Shown here piece by piece: positions 17,116-26,525 of a stretch of 64,000 nucleotides of DNA. The translations under genes and the position numbers were made by a program. Source of the DNA: Sedimenticola selenatireducens DSM 17993 (GTDB taxonomy: Bacteria; Pseudomonadota; Gammaproteobacteria; Chromatiales; Chromatiaceae); the NCBI RefSeq assembly GCF_000428045.1, contig NZ_ATZE01000001.1:186265-250264 (forward strand). Direction: 5' to 3'. Under the pieces are notes generated by a model. That model was given only the letters and a program-made list of their open reading frames with translations. It was not told the origin of the DNA and made no database searches. Numbering within the stretch: position 1 is the first letter of the stretch; the number at the start of each line of letters is the position of its first letter.

Positions 17116-19913
17116 CAAACAGTGTGCAACCAGACTGGCTCTGGCCAGGCTCCCGCTGGTGGAAGTTTGATTTCCATACCCATACGCCCGCGTCCACCGA
17201 TACGCCTTGGGCGAAGCAGAACCTCGCGCTTTCACCGGAAGACTGGTTGCTAAAATATATGGCAGCCGGCGTCGACTGCGTCGCGGTGACCGACCATAAC
17301 AGTGGCGCCTGGATCGATGGTCTCAAAGTTGCTTACGATCAGATGAAACAGCAGGCCGAGAACGGAACACCGCCCGGCGGCTTTTGCGAGATGACGCTGT
17401 TCCCGGGGGTGGAAATCTCCGTCAATGGCGGATTTCACCTGCTCGCCATCTTCGATCCATCGGCGACGACCAGCGACATCGATTCCTTGCTGGGCAAGGT
17501 TGACTACCAAGGCACAAAGGGCGATAGCGACGGGGTGACGCGCGCCAGCGCCATTCAAGTCGTGCAAGCCGTACTGGATGCCGGCGGCATCCCAATCCCG
17601 GCCCATGCTGATGATGGCGGCAAGGGGTTGCTTCGAGTCAATGCCGGGACGCGGGAGTGTGCTCTTGACGCCAACACGGTTCGCCAAGTTATGGATATGG
17701 AACATCTGTTGGCGGTGGAGTGGCTGGATAACACAGTGCCCACGCCGGCATGTGTAGAAAAGCAGACTGAGCGACTCGCACGAATCCTTGGCAGTGATTG
17801 CCACAGTTTTCAAGGCAATGCTGTACCCGGGTCTCGCTTTACCTGGATCAAGATGGCGATCCCCACCCTTGAAGGGCTGCGCCTCGCACTGCTGGATGGC
17901 AATGGCATCTCGGTCCGTCGGAGCGAGGAAGGGGCGTTTGAGCCGTTTCAGACGCCGGCGAACTTCATCACCAGCATTGAAGTCGAGTCCGCCCGCTTCA
18001 TGGGTAACGGCACGGCTGAGCACATTGCATTCAGCCCCTACTACAATGCGCTGATTGGAGGGCGTGGAACGGGCAAATCTACTGTCGTCCACGCTTTCAG
18101 GCTCGCATACCGGCGAGATGAAGAGCTTCGGCGCTTAGGCGATAAATCGGAACCCTATCGCCGATTCAGCAGCTTTTCAGAGACAGTGAAAGGGCATGAC
18201 GGCAATGGCGCGCTTCGCGAGAGCACTGAAATCCGCCTCCAGTTGATGCGCGATGGGGTTCTGAACCAGCTTCGTTGGCGTCAAAACGGTGCAGGTATTG
18301 TCGTTGAGGAACAAGGCGAAGACGGTGTTTGGCGTGCATCATCCAGCCAAACCGTCTCCGGCGAGCGTTTTCCAGTTCGCATCTTCTCTCAAGGGCAGAT
18401 TGCGGCAATGGCGGGAGAGAGTCGCCAGGCCCTACTCGATGTTATCGATGAGGCTGCCGAGGTTGGTGATCTCCATCGTAACTTTGAAGAGGTGAAACGG
18501 TCCTATTTCTCGCAGCGAGCGCGGTTGCGTGAGTTGGACGGAAGACTGGACGGTAGATCCGAGCTGGAACGAAAGCTGGCCGATCTCAATCGCAAGATTG
18601 AAGCGCTTTCACAGTCCCATCATGCCGAGGTGTTGAAGGCCCATCAGCAGGGACTCAAACAGCAGCGTGAAGTAAATACCACCATCGAACAGTTGCAGGC
18701 CACACCTGATCGCATTGAGTCCCTGGCACAGGATCTACTGCTCGACGACTGGCCTGATGGCACCTTCAATGCGGAACAGGATGCGGACGCGCTTGCGTGG
18801 CGGGCCGAAGCAGAAGGGGCATTGCGAGAGGCCCGTGAGGCGCTTGCAATGGCTGCGCAAGCGCTGACTGCTAAGGTGCAGGCGCTCAACGAGGATCGAC
18901 GCTTGGCAGATTGGCGGCAACGCGCGGGCAAAGCGCAGGCGGAGTATCAGGCATTGCAAGCCGCCCTTGCCGAGCAGGGCGTTATGGATCCGCAAGCCTT
19001 TGGTCGCCTGGTGCAAGAGCGCCAGCAGCTGGAGGGACAGTTGAAGCTGCTCGACCGGATTCAGCAGGACCGGGAGCAGTTGGAGGCCGAGAACGCGATC
19101 CAGTGGGTCCGAGTGCTTGATGCGCGTATCTCCATCACCACAAGGCGCTCGGAGTTTGTATCGACGACGTTGGAGGCCAATGCGTTCGTACGTATGGACG
19201 TGATTGGCTTCGGATTTGATGCGCGCAGTATTGAGCGCAATTTGCGCGATCTTCTGGATGTGCAGGACGACCGGTTTGAAAGCGATATCTTGCGGTTTGA
19301 TGCTGGCGAGCCCGCAGGAGGGCTCGCACTTGATTTGGCTAGTGCCGTTGAACGTGCTGATGTTGTGGAAGACGTCAAGCGCCGACTGATCGAGCTGGAT
19401 GTGGCTGGTGGTCACTTTAGAAATTACCTACAGCGTAAATTGGATAAGCCGGAATTCGCCGACCACATTCGTTGCTGGTTCCCCGATGATGATCTGCGCA
19501 TTGAGTACAGCCGCTCAGGAGATGGCCGAGACTGGTCTGCCATTACGCAAGGCTCGCAGGGCCAGCGCTCGGCGGCGTTGCTGGCATTTCTGCTCGCGTT
19601 CGGTGACGAGCCGCTGATCCTCGATCAACCCGAGGACGATCTGGACAACCATCTGATCTATGAACTTATCGTCCGCCAGATCCGCGAGAACAAGCGTCGT
19701 CGGCAACTGATCATCGTGACGCATAACCCCAACGTTGTGGTGAACGGTGACGCAGAGATGGTGCACGCCTTTGATTTCCGTGGTGGTCAATGCCGCGTCA
19801 TCGAGCAAGGGGCCTTGCAGGAGAAGGCGGTACGTGAAGAGGTCTGCCGCGTCATGGAGGGCGGTCGCGAGGCATTCTCGCGGCGCTGGGCGCGCTTGGG
19901 TCGGGAGGTCTGA
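17112..19913 (+). CDS. PHP-domain and SMC/ABC-type ATPase fusion (TrlF-like), embedded in BREX
   Basis: This is a 933-residue two-part protein. The N-terminal PHP phosphoesterase domain (about 15-285) shows metal-ligand motifs DFHTHTPAS (H22, H24), AVTDHNS (D61, H62) and LGSDCHSF (about 225-232). The C-terminal part is an SMC/RecN-like ATPase with Walker A GGRGTGKST (about 316-324). A long coiled-coil region follows (about 470-670), then a signature-like SQGQRSAALLAF, Walker B LILDQPEDD (about 835-843) and a THNPN switch. PHP domains hydrolyse phosphoesters and SMC-type ATPases bind DNA ends, so a nucleic-acid nuclease sensor is inferred. It overlaps pglX by four bases and is followed directly by the AlbA_2 gene. 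It is not a core BREX gene. Confidence 0.85.
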   Translation: MTNSVQPDWLWPGSRWWKFDFHTHTPASTDTPWAKQNLALSPEDWLLKYMAAGVDCVAVTDHNSGAWIDGLKVAYDQMKQQAENGTPPGGFCEMTLFPGVEISVNGGFHLLAIFDPSATTSDIDSLLGKVDYQGTKGDSDGVTRASAIQVVQAVLDAGGIPIPAHADDGGKGLLRVNAGTRECALDANTVRQVMDMEHLLAVEWLDNTVPTPACVEKQTERLARILGSDCHSFQGNAVPGSRFTWIKMAIPTLEGLRLALLDGNGISVRRSEEGAFEPFQTPANFITSIEVESARFMGNGTAEHIAFSPYYNALIGGRGTGKSTVVHAFRLAYRRDEELRRLGDKSEPYRRFSSFSETVKGHDGNGALRESTEIRLQLMRDGVLNQLRWRQNGAGIVVEEQGEDGVWRASSSQTVSGERFPVRIFSQGQIAAMAGESRQALLDVIDEAAEVGDLHRNFEEVKRSYFSQRARLRELDGRLDGRSELERKLADLNRKIEALSQSHHAEVLKAHQQGLKQQREVNTTIEQLQATPDRIESLAQDLLLDDWPDGTFNAEQDADALAWRAEAEGALREAREALAMAAQALTAKVQALNEDRRLADWRQRAGKAQAEYQALQAALAEQGVMDPQAFGRLVQERQQLEGQLKLLDRIQQDREQLEAENAIQWVRVLDARISITTRRSEFVSTTLEANAFVRMDVIGFGFDARSIERNLRDLLDVQDDRFESDILRFDAGEPAGGLALDLASAVERADVVEDVKRRLIELDVAGGHFRNYLQRKLDKPEFADHIRCWFPDDDLRIEYSRSGDGRDWSAITQGSQGQRSAALLAFLLAFGDEPLILDQPEDDLDNHLIYELIVRQIRENKRRRQLIIVTHNPNVVVNGDAEMVHAFDFRGGQCRVIEQGALQEKAVREEVCRVMEGGREAFSRRWARLGREV

Positions 19914-19914
19914 C

Positions 19915-21177
19915 ATGTTTGCGACACGCAGCGAGTTGCTGGAGAAGATTCGTTTGGGCGAAGACAATTTCCTGGAGTTGAAGGAGGTTCGTTTCGCCGG
20001 CGGCAAGATACGTGGGCCGGAGCAGAATGACCTTGCCGATGAATTGGCCGCCTTTGGCAATACCCGCGGTGGTGTGCTGCTCCTGGGCGTCCATGACAAG
20101 ACTCGCGAGGTGCTGGGAATCCCCGTCGATCGGCTCGATGCCGTTGAGGCGCTGGTACGCCAGGCCTGCGAGGATTCGATCAAGCCACCTGCTGCGCCCG
20201 TGATTGAACGCCTTAGCCTGTCCGACAGCGCTGGCGTCGAACAACCGGTGATTCGTGTCGAGGTCCCACCCAGCCTATTTGTGCACCAAAGCCCGGGCGG
20301 ATATTTTCACCGTGTTGGATCGTCGAAGCGGCCGATACCGCCCGATCAACTGGCTAGATTGTTCCAGCAGCGTAGTCAGGCACGATTGATTCGTTTCGAT
20401 GAGACGCCGGTCCCGCGAGCAACGCTGGCGGATCTGGACGAAGCACTGTGGCGACGATTTGCTACGCCGCGGTCAACCGACGCATCGGAGCAGCTGCTAT
20501 CCAAACTTGCCATGGCTTCGCAAGATGATGCCGGCGTGTGGCGGCCCACAGTGGCCGGCGTGCTTCTGGCTTGTCGGGAACCCGAACAATTTCTGTCCAG
20601 TGCATTCATTCAAGCCGTCGCATATCAAGGTACGGCGATTTCACCGCAAATGGAATCGGCGTACCAACGTGATGCCCGAAATATCACCGGTTCTCTGGAT
20701 CGCCAGATCTTCGAGGCTTGCGATTTCATTCGAAAGAACATGCGGGTAGCAGCCAAGAAGAGCTCGGAGGGTGGACGCGAGGATATTCCGCAGTTTGACA
20801 TGCTTTCCGTCTTCGAAGCGGTCACCAATGCGGTAGCGCATCGCGACTATTCGATGGCGGGGAGCAAAGTGCGCCTTCGGTTATTCGATGATCGCTTGGA
20901 GTTGTACACGCCGGGACTCCTGCCCAACACCATGACCCCAGAAAGCCTGCCCTATCGGCAAGCCGCTCGAAACGAAGCCATTACCAGTCTGCTGGCGCGT
21001 TGCCCCGTCGAACGAGACGACTTCAAGAGCCATCGCACACACATTATGGACAAACGGGGAGAAGGAGTACCGATCATCCTATCTCGAAGCGAACAGCTTT
21101 CAGGCAAGATTCCAGAATATCGCCTGATCGACGAATCGGAGCTGCTGTTGAAAATCTATGCCGCGGCTGTTTCTTGA
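19915..21177 (+). CDS. AlbA_2/Schlafen-type protein with RecG-like C-terminal HATPase domain
   Basis: This is a 420-residue protein of the COG2865 type. The N-terminal AlbA_2 (Schlafen-like) domain, about residues 10-130, starts with EDNFLELKEVRF and includes LAAFGNTRGGVLLLGVHD. The C-terminal half contains EAVTNAVAHRDYS (about 300-312), as in the HATPase_c_4 domain, then a winged-helix-like tail. Such proteins bind nucleic acid and are often annotated as transcriptional regulators; some Schlafen relatives are nucleases. It begins one base after the stop of the PHP-ATPase gene and runs into the pglZ start region, so it forms a two-gene cassette with its neighbour inside the BREX operon. Confidence 0.85.
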   Translation: MFATRSELLEKIRLGEDNFLELKEVRFAGGKIRGPEQNDLADELAAFGNTRGGVLLLGVHDKTREVLGIPVDRLDAVEALVRQACEDSIKPPAAPVIERLSLSDSAGVEQPVIRVEVPPSLFVHQSPGGYFHRVGSSKRPIPPDQLARLFQQRSQARLIRFDETPVPRATLADLDEALWRRFATPRSTDASEQLLSKLAMASQDDAGVWRPTVAGVLLACREPEQFLSSAFIQAVAYQGTAISPQMESAYQRDARNITGSLDRQIFEACDFIRKNMRVAAKKSSEGGREDIPQFDMLSVFEAVTNAVAHRDYSMAGSKVRLRLFDDRLELYTPGLLPNTMTPESLPYRQAARNEAITSLLARCPVERDDFKSHRTHIMDKRGEGVPIILSRSEQLSGKIPEYRLIDESELLLKIYAAAVS

Positions 21178-21187
21178 GGCCGAACCA

Positions 21188-23536
21188 GTGTTGGACATTC
21201 GAGAAGCCGAAAAAAAATTAACGGTAGTCGAGGCTCTGGTGCTGTCACTCGAGCGTGCTGCCAGGTTCAATCCAAACGATGTTGTACACCCGTATGCCAT
21301 CTTGTGGACTGATCATGATTCACAGTGGCAGCCGATCATTCCCCAACTCCGCCGCTTGCTGCCCCAGCTGTTGACTTTCGGTGAATACCAGCCCGAGCAG
21401 CGAATAGGGCCGGCCATCTGGCTGCGTAGTGTTGTAGACAGGGCGTTACCGGAAGTTGAAATACCTGACGGGACGACGCCGATCGTGTACCTGCCGGCAG
21501 TGAGCCGGCAGGTACTACGGGCAATCGAGGAGTGCCCAGATCGCCTCAAGCCGCTGGTGGAGCTCCAATATCGTGGCGTTTGCTGGACGCAGAAGAACGG
21601 CAAGGACTGGACTGTCGAAGCCTTCCTGGTGGCGGAGGAAGGAGGCCTTGGGTTGGACGTGGCGCGTGATGCGACCACTCGTCGTGCCATGCTCGGCGCA
21701 TTGGCAGAACTGGCCACGACGTCGGTTGATAGGCTGCGGGGAAAACATCTCGAGGCCGAGGATTTCGACAAGCTCTTTTCCGACGATCCGGCAAAGGATC
21801 TGTTGCTCTGGTTGAGCGATCCGGAGACGGCAAAGACGGGGTGGAACGGAGGACGTTGGGCCGCTTTTAAGTCCCGCTGTAAGGCGGACTTCAAGTTTGA
21901 TCCGGACAAGGACGGCGAGTTGGTCGGTGCGGAGCTACTCGGCAAGCGGGAAGGTCATTGGGCCATAGTATGGGAGCGATTTTCCGAGTCGCCTGTGCTC
22001 TATCCCGGCATACCGGAGCTGTTGCGTCAGGCAATGCCGGGCGATCTGTTCATCGAGCCTTCTTCCTGGCCTCAGAACAATGAGAGTGAAGAGACAACGC
22101 TGCGGAAAGCGCTGTTTGGGCTTGAGAAGGCGACGCCCGCTGATGGGCGTAAACGGATCCTTGAGCTCGAGAAGTTACATGGTCTAAGACGGGAGTGGGT
22201 CTGGGCGAAGTTAGGGCAGGCACCACTCGCGGTAGCCCTGGGCCATCTGGCAGCTATTTCCGAACACGCGAGCTCCAAGCTGGGCGGTGCCTCGACTGCT
22301 GAAATGGCAAAACTATATGTCGATGCTGCATGGGAAGTCGATACTGCAGCGTTGTCTGCGATGGCTTCGATCAAGTCTACTGCCGATGCGCAAGCAGTGG
22401 GGAAGGCATTGAACGCTGTTTATCGGCCGTGGCTTGAGTCAGCAGCAGAACATCTTCAGCAGTTGGCTGAGAAAGAACCGCTGCCTGGACACATTGGCCA
22501 GGGGCTGGAGGACGTCATCGTTGAATCAGGCGGTCTGATTCTATTTGCTGATGGACTTCGATTCGATGTATCTCAGCGCCTCGTCGAACACATGCGATCG
22601 AAAGATTGGTCAGTTACTATGTCAACCCGGTGGGCAGGACTGCCTACCGTAACCGCAACGGCCAAGCCGGCGGTTTCGCCCGTTTCAGATGGCATCAAAG
22701 GTTTGTCACTCGGAGAGGATTTTCTCCCTGTTATGGCTGATACGAACCAGCCGTTAACCACGGACAGGTTTCGAAAACTGCTGAAGTCGGCGGGATACCA
22801 ATACCTGAGTGCCGACGAAACGGGTGATCCCTCGGGGCGTGGCTGGACGGAAAACGGCGAGCTCGACAAATTGGGTCACTCCCTGCAGGGAAAACTCGCC
22901 GGCAGTGTGGAAGAGCAGATTGATCTGATTCTGGAACGTATCGAGACATTGCTCGATGCCGGCTGGCGTGAGATTCGTGTGGTAACAGACCACGGCTGGC
23001 TCTGGCTGCCTGGCGGGTTGCCGAAGGTTGATTTGCCCAAGTATCTGACAGCAAGTCGCTGGGCCCGTTGCGCAGCGATCAAAGGGGCATCCAAGGTGGA
23101 TGTGCCCACCGTGCGATGGCACTGGAATGCTCACCAACAGGTTGCAGTGGCCCCTGGGATTTCCTGTTTCGGCGCCGGCAATGAATACGCACACGGTGGA
23201 CTGAGTCTGCAAGAGAGTCTGGTCCCTGTCATCCGGGTGACCGCGGGTGAGACAAAAGCCAAGGCAGCTGTAAAGATTGCAGATCTCTTCTGGGCAGGGC
23301 TGCGTTGTCGTGTGCGGATTGAAGGAGCACAGCCTGGATTGTCTGTGGATCTGCGGTTGAAGGTGAATGACCCGGAATCTTCCGTGACTAAAACACGGCC
23401 GGTTGACGCCGATGGGGCAGCCAGTTTGCTGGTGGCAGATGACGAATTGGAGGGTACGCCGGCGGTTCTAGTGGTATTGGATGCCAGCGGCCATGTGATT
23501 ATGAAACAACCCACGATCATCGGGGGTGACGATTGA
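21188..23536 (+). CDS. pglZ: BREX phosphatase-domain protein PglZ
   Basis: This is a 782-residue protein with an alkaline-phosphatase-like PglZ domain in its C-terminal half: ILFADGLRFDVSQRLVEH (about 452-469), LPTVTATAKPAVSPV and VVTDHGWLWLPGGLPK (about 598-613). PglZ is a core BREX protein required for both methylation and phage exclusion. I chose GTG 21188 because GAGG stands eight bases before it. An in-frame ATG at 21158 adds ten residues but has no ribosome site and lies inside the AlbA_2 gene. The stop overlaps the brxL start. Confidence 0.9.
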   Translation: MLDIREAEKKLTVVEALVLSLERAARFNPNDVVHPYAILWTDHDSQWQPIIPQLRRLLPQLLTFGEYQPEQRIGPAIWLRSVVDRALPEVEIPDGTTPIVYLPAVSRQVLRAIEECPDRLKPLVELQYRGVCWTQKNGKDWTVEAFLVAEEGGLGLDVARDATTRRAMLGALAELATTSVDRLRGKHLEAEDFDKLFSDDPAKDLLLWLSDPETAKTGWNGGRWAAFKSRCKADFKFDPDKDGELVGAELLGKREGHWAIVWERFSESPVLYPGIPELLRQAMPGDLFIEPSSWPQNNESEETTLRKALFGLEKATPADGRKRILELEKLHGLRREWVWAKLGQAPLAVALGHLAAISEHASSKLGGASTAEMAKLYVDAAWEVDTAALSAMASIKSTADAQAVGKALNAVYRPWLESAAEHLQQLAEKEPLPGHIGQGLEDVIVESGGLILFADGLRFDVSQRLVEHMRSKDWSVTMSTRWAGLPTVTATAKPAVSPVSDGIKGLSLGEDFLPVMADTNQPLTTDRFRKLLKSAGYQYLSADETGDPSGRGWTENGELDKLGHSLQGKLAGSVEEQIDLILERIETLLDAGWREIRVVTDHGWLWLPGGLPKVDLPKYLTASRWARCAAIKGASKVDVPTVRWHWNAHQQVAVAPGISCFGAGNEYAHGGLSLQESLVPVIRVTAGETKAKAAVKIADLFWAGLRCRVRIEGAQPGLSVDLRLKVNDPESSVTKTRPVDADGAASLLVADDELEGTPAVLVVLDASGHVIMKQPTIIGGDD

Positions 23537-25587
23537 AAGTAGAACTCGATCCACTTGACCGTCTGGCGGCGACGGCGTTTGAAGGTTACCTTGTCCGCAA
23601 GGACCTGGTGCGGAAATATAGCCGTCAGTATCCGGTTCCGACATACGTGGTGGAGTTCCTCCTGGGACGCTACTGCGCGAGCACGGACGATCAGGAGATT
23701 GAAGAAGGGCTGACCATCGTCGAGCGTCAGCTCTCCGATCGGACGGTCCGTACGGGCGAAGAGGAGTTGTTCAAAGCGCGGTCTCGTGACAAGGGTTCGA
23801 TCAAGCTGATCGATATCGTCCGTGCCAAGCTTGACGCCAAAACCGACTCTTTCGTCGCTGAGTTACCGAGTCTGGCGATTAAGGATGTACGAATAGAAGA
23901 TAGCCTGGTCAAGCAACACGAGCGTATGCTGACAGATGGTTTCTATGCAGAAGTGACATTGAGCTATGACGCCGCGATTGCTCAGGAGAAAAGCGGGCGA
24001 CCCTTTGCCATAGACAGTCTGCGCGCCATTCAGCTTTCCAAAGCCGATGTACTGGATACGCTCAAGCGCGGCCGTCACGATTTCACTACGGAGGAGTGGA
24101 AACGTGTTCTGCTGCGTAGCGTCGGTCTGGAGCCGGCCGCATTGTCGGAGCGTGCACAACAGGTCGCGCTCGTCAGGATGGTGCCGTTCGTGGAGCGCAA
24201 CTACAACATGGTCGAGCTGGGTCCACGCGGAACGGGGAAGAGCCACCTTTACCAGCAGATATCTCCGTATGCACACCTGATCTCCGGCGGCAAAGCGACC
24301 GTTGCCAAGATGTTCGTCAACAATGCGAATGGTCAGCGTGGTTTGGTGTGTCAATACGATGTCGTTTGCTTCGACGAAATCTCCGGCGTCTCGTTCGATC
24401 AAAAGGACGGCGTCAACATCCTCAAGGGTTACATGGAATCCGGCGAGTTCTCCCGCGGCAAGGAAAGCATCCGTGCCGAGGGTGGGATCGTCATGGTCGG
24501 CAATCTCGATGTCGAGGTCGAGCATCAGCAGCGTGTAAGTCACCTCCTGAGTCCTCTCCCACCAGAGATGAGAGACGATACCGCCTTTATGGACCGGATC
24601 CACGCCTACGTGCCCGGTTGGGACTTCCCCAAGCTCAACCCAAACGAGCACTTTACCGACCATTTTGGATTGGTGAGCGACTTCCTGTCCGAGTGTTGGA
24701 GCAGGTTGCGCACGGGTAGCCGTATTTCGGTGCTGCAGGGGCGAGTGAATTTTGGCGGCGCACTCAGCGGCCGTGATATCACGGCGGTCAACAAGACCGT
24801 AAGTGGCCTGTTGAAGCTGCTGTATCCCGATCCGGAGATGGCGGTGCCGGACGAAGAACTGGAAGAGATGGTTCGTGTCGCCCTTGAAGTCCGTCGCCGA
24901 GTGAAAGAACAACAGAAGCGCGTGTTCAAGAGTGAATTCCGGAATACGCACTTCAGCTATGCGATGGGTGAGGACGGTGTGGAGAAATTCGTATCAACGC
25001 CAGAGCTCCACAGCGACGAAGCCATTGAGTTGGATCCGCTGCCACCCGGACAGGTGTGGGGAATCAGTCCTGGTGGAGCGGAAACCGGCCCCAGTCTGTA
25101 TCGACTCGAAGTGACGGCAGGGAAGGGCAGTGGCGTCAAAATTCTGAATGCTCCGGTTCCACCGGCGTTCCGCGAAAGCGTCCGGTACGCCGAGCAGAAT
25201 CTGTACACAAGGGCAAAGCAATTGGTAGGCGATCGAGACCCACGCTCCCATGATTTTTCCTTGCAACTTCGTGCTATGGATAACGACCGCGGTGGAACCT
25301 CTCTCGGCTTGCCCGTTCTGATGGCCCTTTGTAGCAGCTTGCTCGAAAAAAGTACGAAGGGTGGTCTGATTGTCGTCGGCGCCCTAAACCTTGGTGGATC
25401 GGTGGAACCTCTGGTAAATGCGGTCGGTATCGTTGAAGTCGCTGTAGAGAAAGGTGCCGATACGGTGTTGATGCCGGTGTCCGCCCGTAAACAGCTGTTC
25501 GAGCTTTCGGACGACATGGCAACGCGGATCAATATCCAGTTCTATTCAGATACGCCGGATGCATTGCTGAAGGCGCTACTTGAGTAG
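23533..25587 (+). CDS. brxL: BREX AAA+ / Lon-like protein BrxL
   Basis: This is a 684-residue protein that marks type 1 BREX. Its AAA+ core has Walker A GPRGTGKSH (about 230-238) and Walker B VVCFDEIS (about 277-284). A C-terminal Lon-like domain has GGTSLGLPVLMALCSSLL and GADTVLMPVSARKQL. BrxL forms ring oligomers on DNA in characterised systems. The start is TTG 23533, overlapping the pglZ stop, with a GGGGGTG stretch just upstream. The Lon Ser position seems present (TSLG), but where Lon has its catalytic Lys this protein reads GGSVEPLVNAVG, so protease activity is doubtful. It is the last gene of the operon. Confidence 0.92.
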   Translation: MKVELDPLDRLAATAFEGYLVRKDLVRKYSRQYPVPTYVVEFLLGRYCASTDDQEIEEGLTIVERQLSDRTVRTGEEELFKARSRDKGSIKLIDIVRAKLDAKTDSFVAELPSLAIKDVRIEDSLVKQHERMLTDGFYAEVTLSYDAAIAQEKSGRPFAIDSLRAIQLSKADVLDTLKRGRHDFTTEEWKRVLLRSVGLEPAALSERAQQVALVRMVPFVERNYNMVELGPRGTGKSHLYQQISPYAHLISGGKATVAKMFVNNANGQRGLVCQYDVVCFDEISGVSFDQKDGVNILKGYMESGEFSRGKESIRAEGGIVMVGNLDVEVEHQQRVSHLLSPLPPEMRDDTAFMDRIHAYVPGWDFPKLNPNEHFTDHFGLVSDFLSECWSRLRTGSRISVLQGRVNFGGALSGRDITAVNKTVSGLLKLLYPDPEMAVPDEELEEMVRVALEVRRRVKEQQKRVFKSEFRNTHFSYAMGEDGVEKFVSTPELHSDEAIELDPLPPGQVWGISPGGAETGPSLYRLEVTAGKGSGVKILNAPVPPAFRESVRYAEQNLYTRAKQLVGDRDPRSHDFSLQLRAMDNDRGGTSLGLPVLMALCSSLLEKSTKGGLIVVGALNLGGSVEPLVNAVGIVEVAVEKGADTVLMPVSARKQLFELSDDMATRINIQFYSDTPDALLKALLE

Positions 25588-25770
25588 GGCGTTGATTTGC
25601 GGCGAAATGTGACCCAGTGTTTGAGTTGAATATTGAAACCACGCACTCTTGGATGCCCTCCCGAAGTGGAAGATATTATTCGGTTCAGATGTAGTAGTTC
25701 AGACTTGGGCTAACTTTTCGATACAAGCGTCTTCAAACGTGGGTCACTCTCACGTGCAATCCAACACCAT

Positions 25771-26430
25771 TCAGCGTTCGGTCGGGTACCCAGCCTGCTG
25801 CCATTCCGGAAAACCGTCACTGAGACGCCTCGCGTTTAGCCCCTTCTTCCGCAATTTCGCCACGGCATCGAACGCCAGGACACAATGCGGTCCCCGGCAA
25901 TAGGCTACGACCTCTAAGCTGGGATCCAACTCCTTAAGACGCCTTTCTAACTCCTTGAGCGGAATGTTGATCGCGCCGGGCAGGTGTCCCGACCTGTACT
26001 CTTCTTGTGGACGTACATCCAGCACGGTCACCAGGCCATCACGCGCACGTTCCAACAACTGGTCCGCCGGCACCGGCTCCAGGCTGTCTTTGACTCTGAG
26101 ATAATCATCCACCAGGCGGTCCACATCCGCCAGATGACGCTCTGCCACTTCCCGTAAAGAGCCAAGCAGTGCCGAAACGTCCATACCACTCAGCTGGTAA
26201 TAGACCTTCTGACTCTCCTTCCGGGTAGTGACCAAACCGGCTTGACGCAACTGCTGCAGGTGTTGCGAGGTATTGGCCACGGTCAAGCCTGAAACCTGCG
26301 CCAAAGCATCTACGCTGCGTTCTCCCTGAGCCAAAAACTCCAGCAGTTCCAATCGATAACCGTTGCCCATCGCCTTGGCGACACGGGCAAATTGGTTGAA
26401 AAGATCATGTTTGAAATTAGTAGTTGACAT
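25771..26430 (-). CDS. ArsR-family regulator fused to a rhodanese domain
   Basis: This is a 219-residue protein. Residues 5-95 are a winged-helix ArsR domain (RSVDALAQVSGLTVANTSQH, then VYYQLSGMDV). Residues 115-219 are a rhodanese with LDVRPQEEYRSGHLPGAIN and the active-site loop AYCRGPHC. The HTH part has no cysteine, so the signal is probably read by the rhodanese cysteine as a persulfide; this is inference. ATG 26430 has AAGG upstream; a TTG at 26451 would add seven residues. It is divergent from the fatty-acid hydroxylase operon, which it probably controls through the inverted repeat at 26454-26473. Confidence 0.85.
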   Translation of the reverse strand: MSTTNFKHDLFNQFARVAKAMGNGYRLELLEFLAQGERSVDALAQVSGLTVANTSQHLQQLRQAGLVTTRKESQKVYYQLSGMDVSALLGSLREVAERHLADVDRLVDDYLRVKDSLEPVPADQLLERARDGLVTVLDVRPQEEYRSGHLPGAINIPLKELERRLKELDPSLEVVAYCRGPHCVLAFDAVAKLRKKGLNARRLSDGFPEWQQAGYPTER

Positions 26431-26453
26431 ATTGCCCTTAGAGGTCTTCAATA

Positions 26454-26473
26454 ATTCAAGAGATCAATTGAAT
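26454..26473. promoter_or_regulatory. Inverted repeat, candidate operator for the ArsR-rhodanese regulator
   Basis: ATTCAA-GAGATCAA-TTGAAT lies between the divergent regulator and the + strand operon. ArsR-type sulfide sensors such as SqrR and BigR use ATTC...GAAT type dyads. The spacing here is wider than the published SqrR ATTC-N8-GAAT pattern, so the match is only suggestive. Confidence 0.45.
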
Positions 26474-26525
26474 AGTAAATGCTCGAAGAAATTATAGCAG
26501 CATAACCGTTTGAGGGAAGGGAAGC

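Noticed and set aside
19747-19914. An upstream in-frame extension of the AlbA_2 gene
   Set aside because: It would lie wholly inside the PHP-ATPase gene; ATG 19915, directly after that gene's stop, starts the recognisable AlbA_2 domain.
23863-24951. A 362-codon minus-strand open frame
   Set aside because: Lies entirely opposite brxL, whose AAA+ motifs show which strand is coding.
25588-25770. Possible terminator after brxL
   Set aside because: Only a weak ACGTG...CACGT stem without a U-tract was seen.
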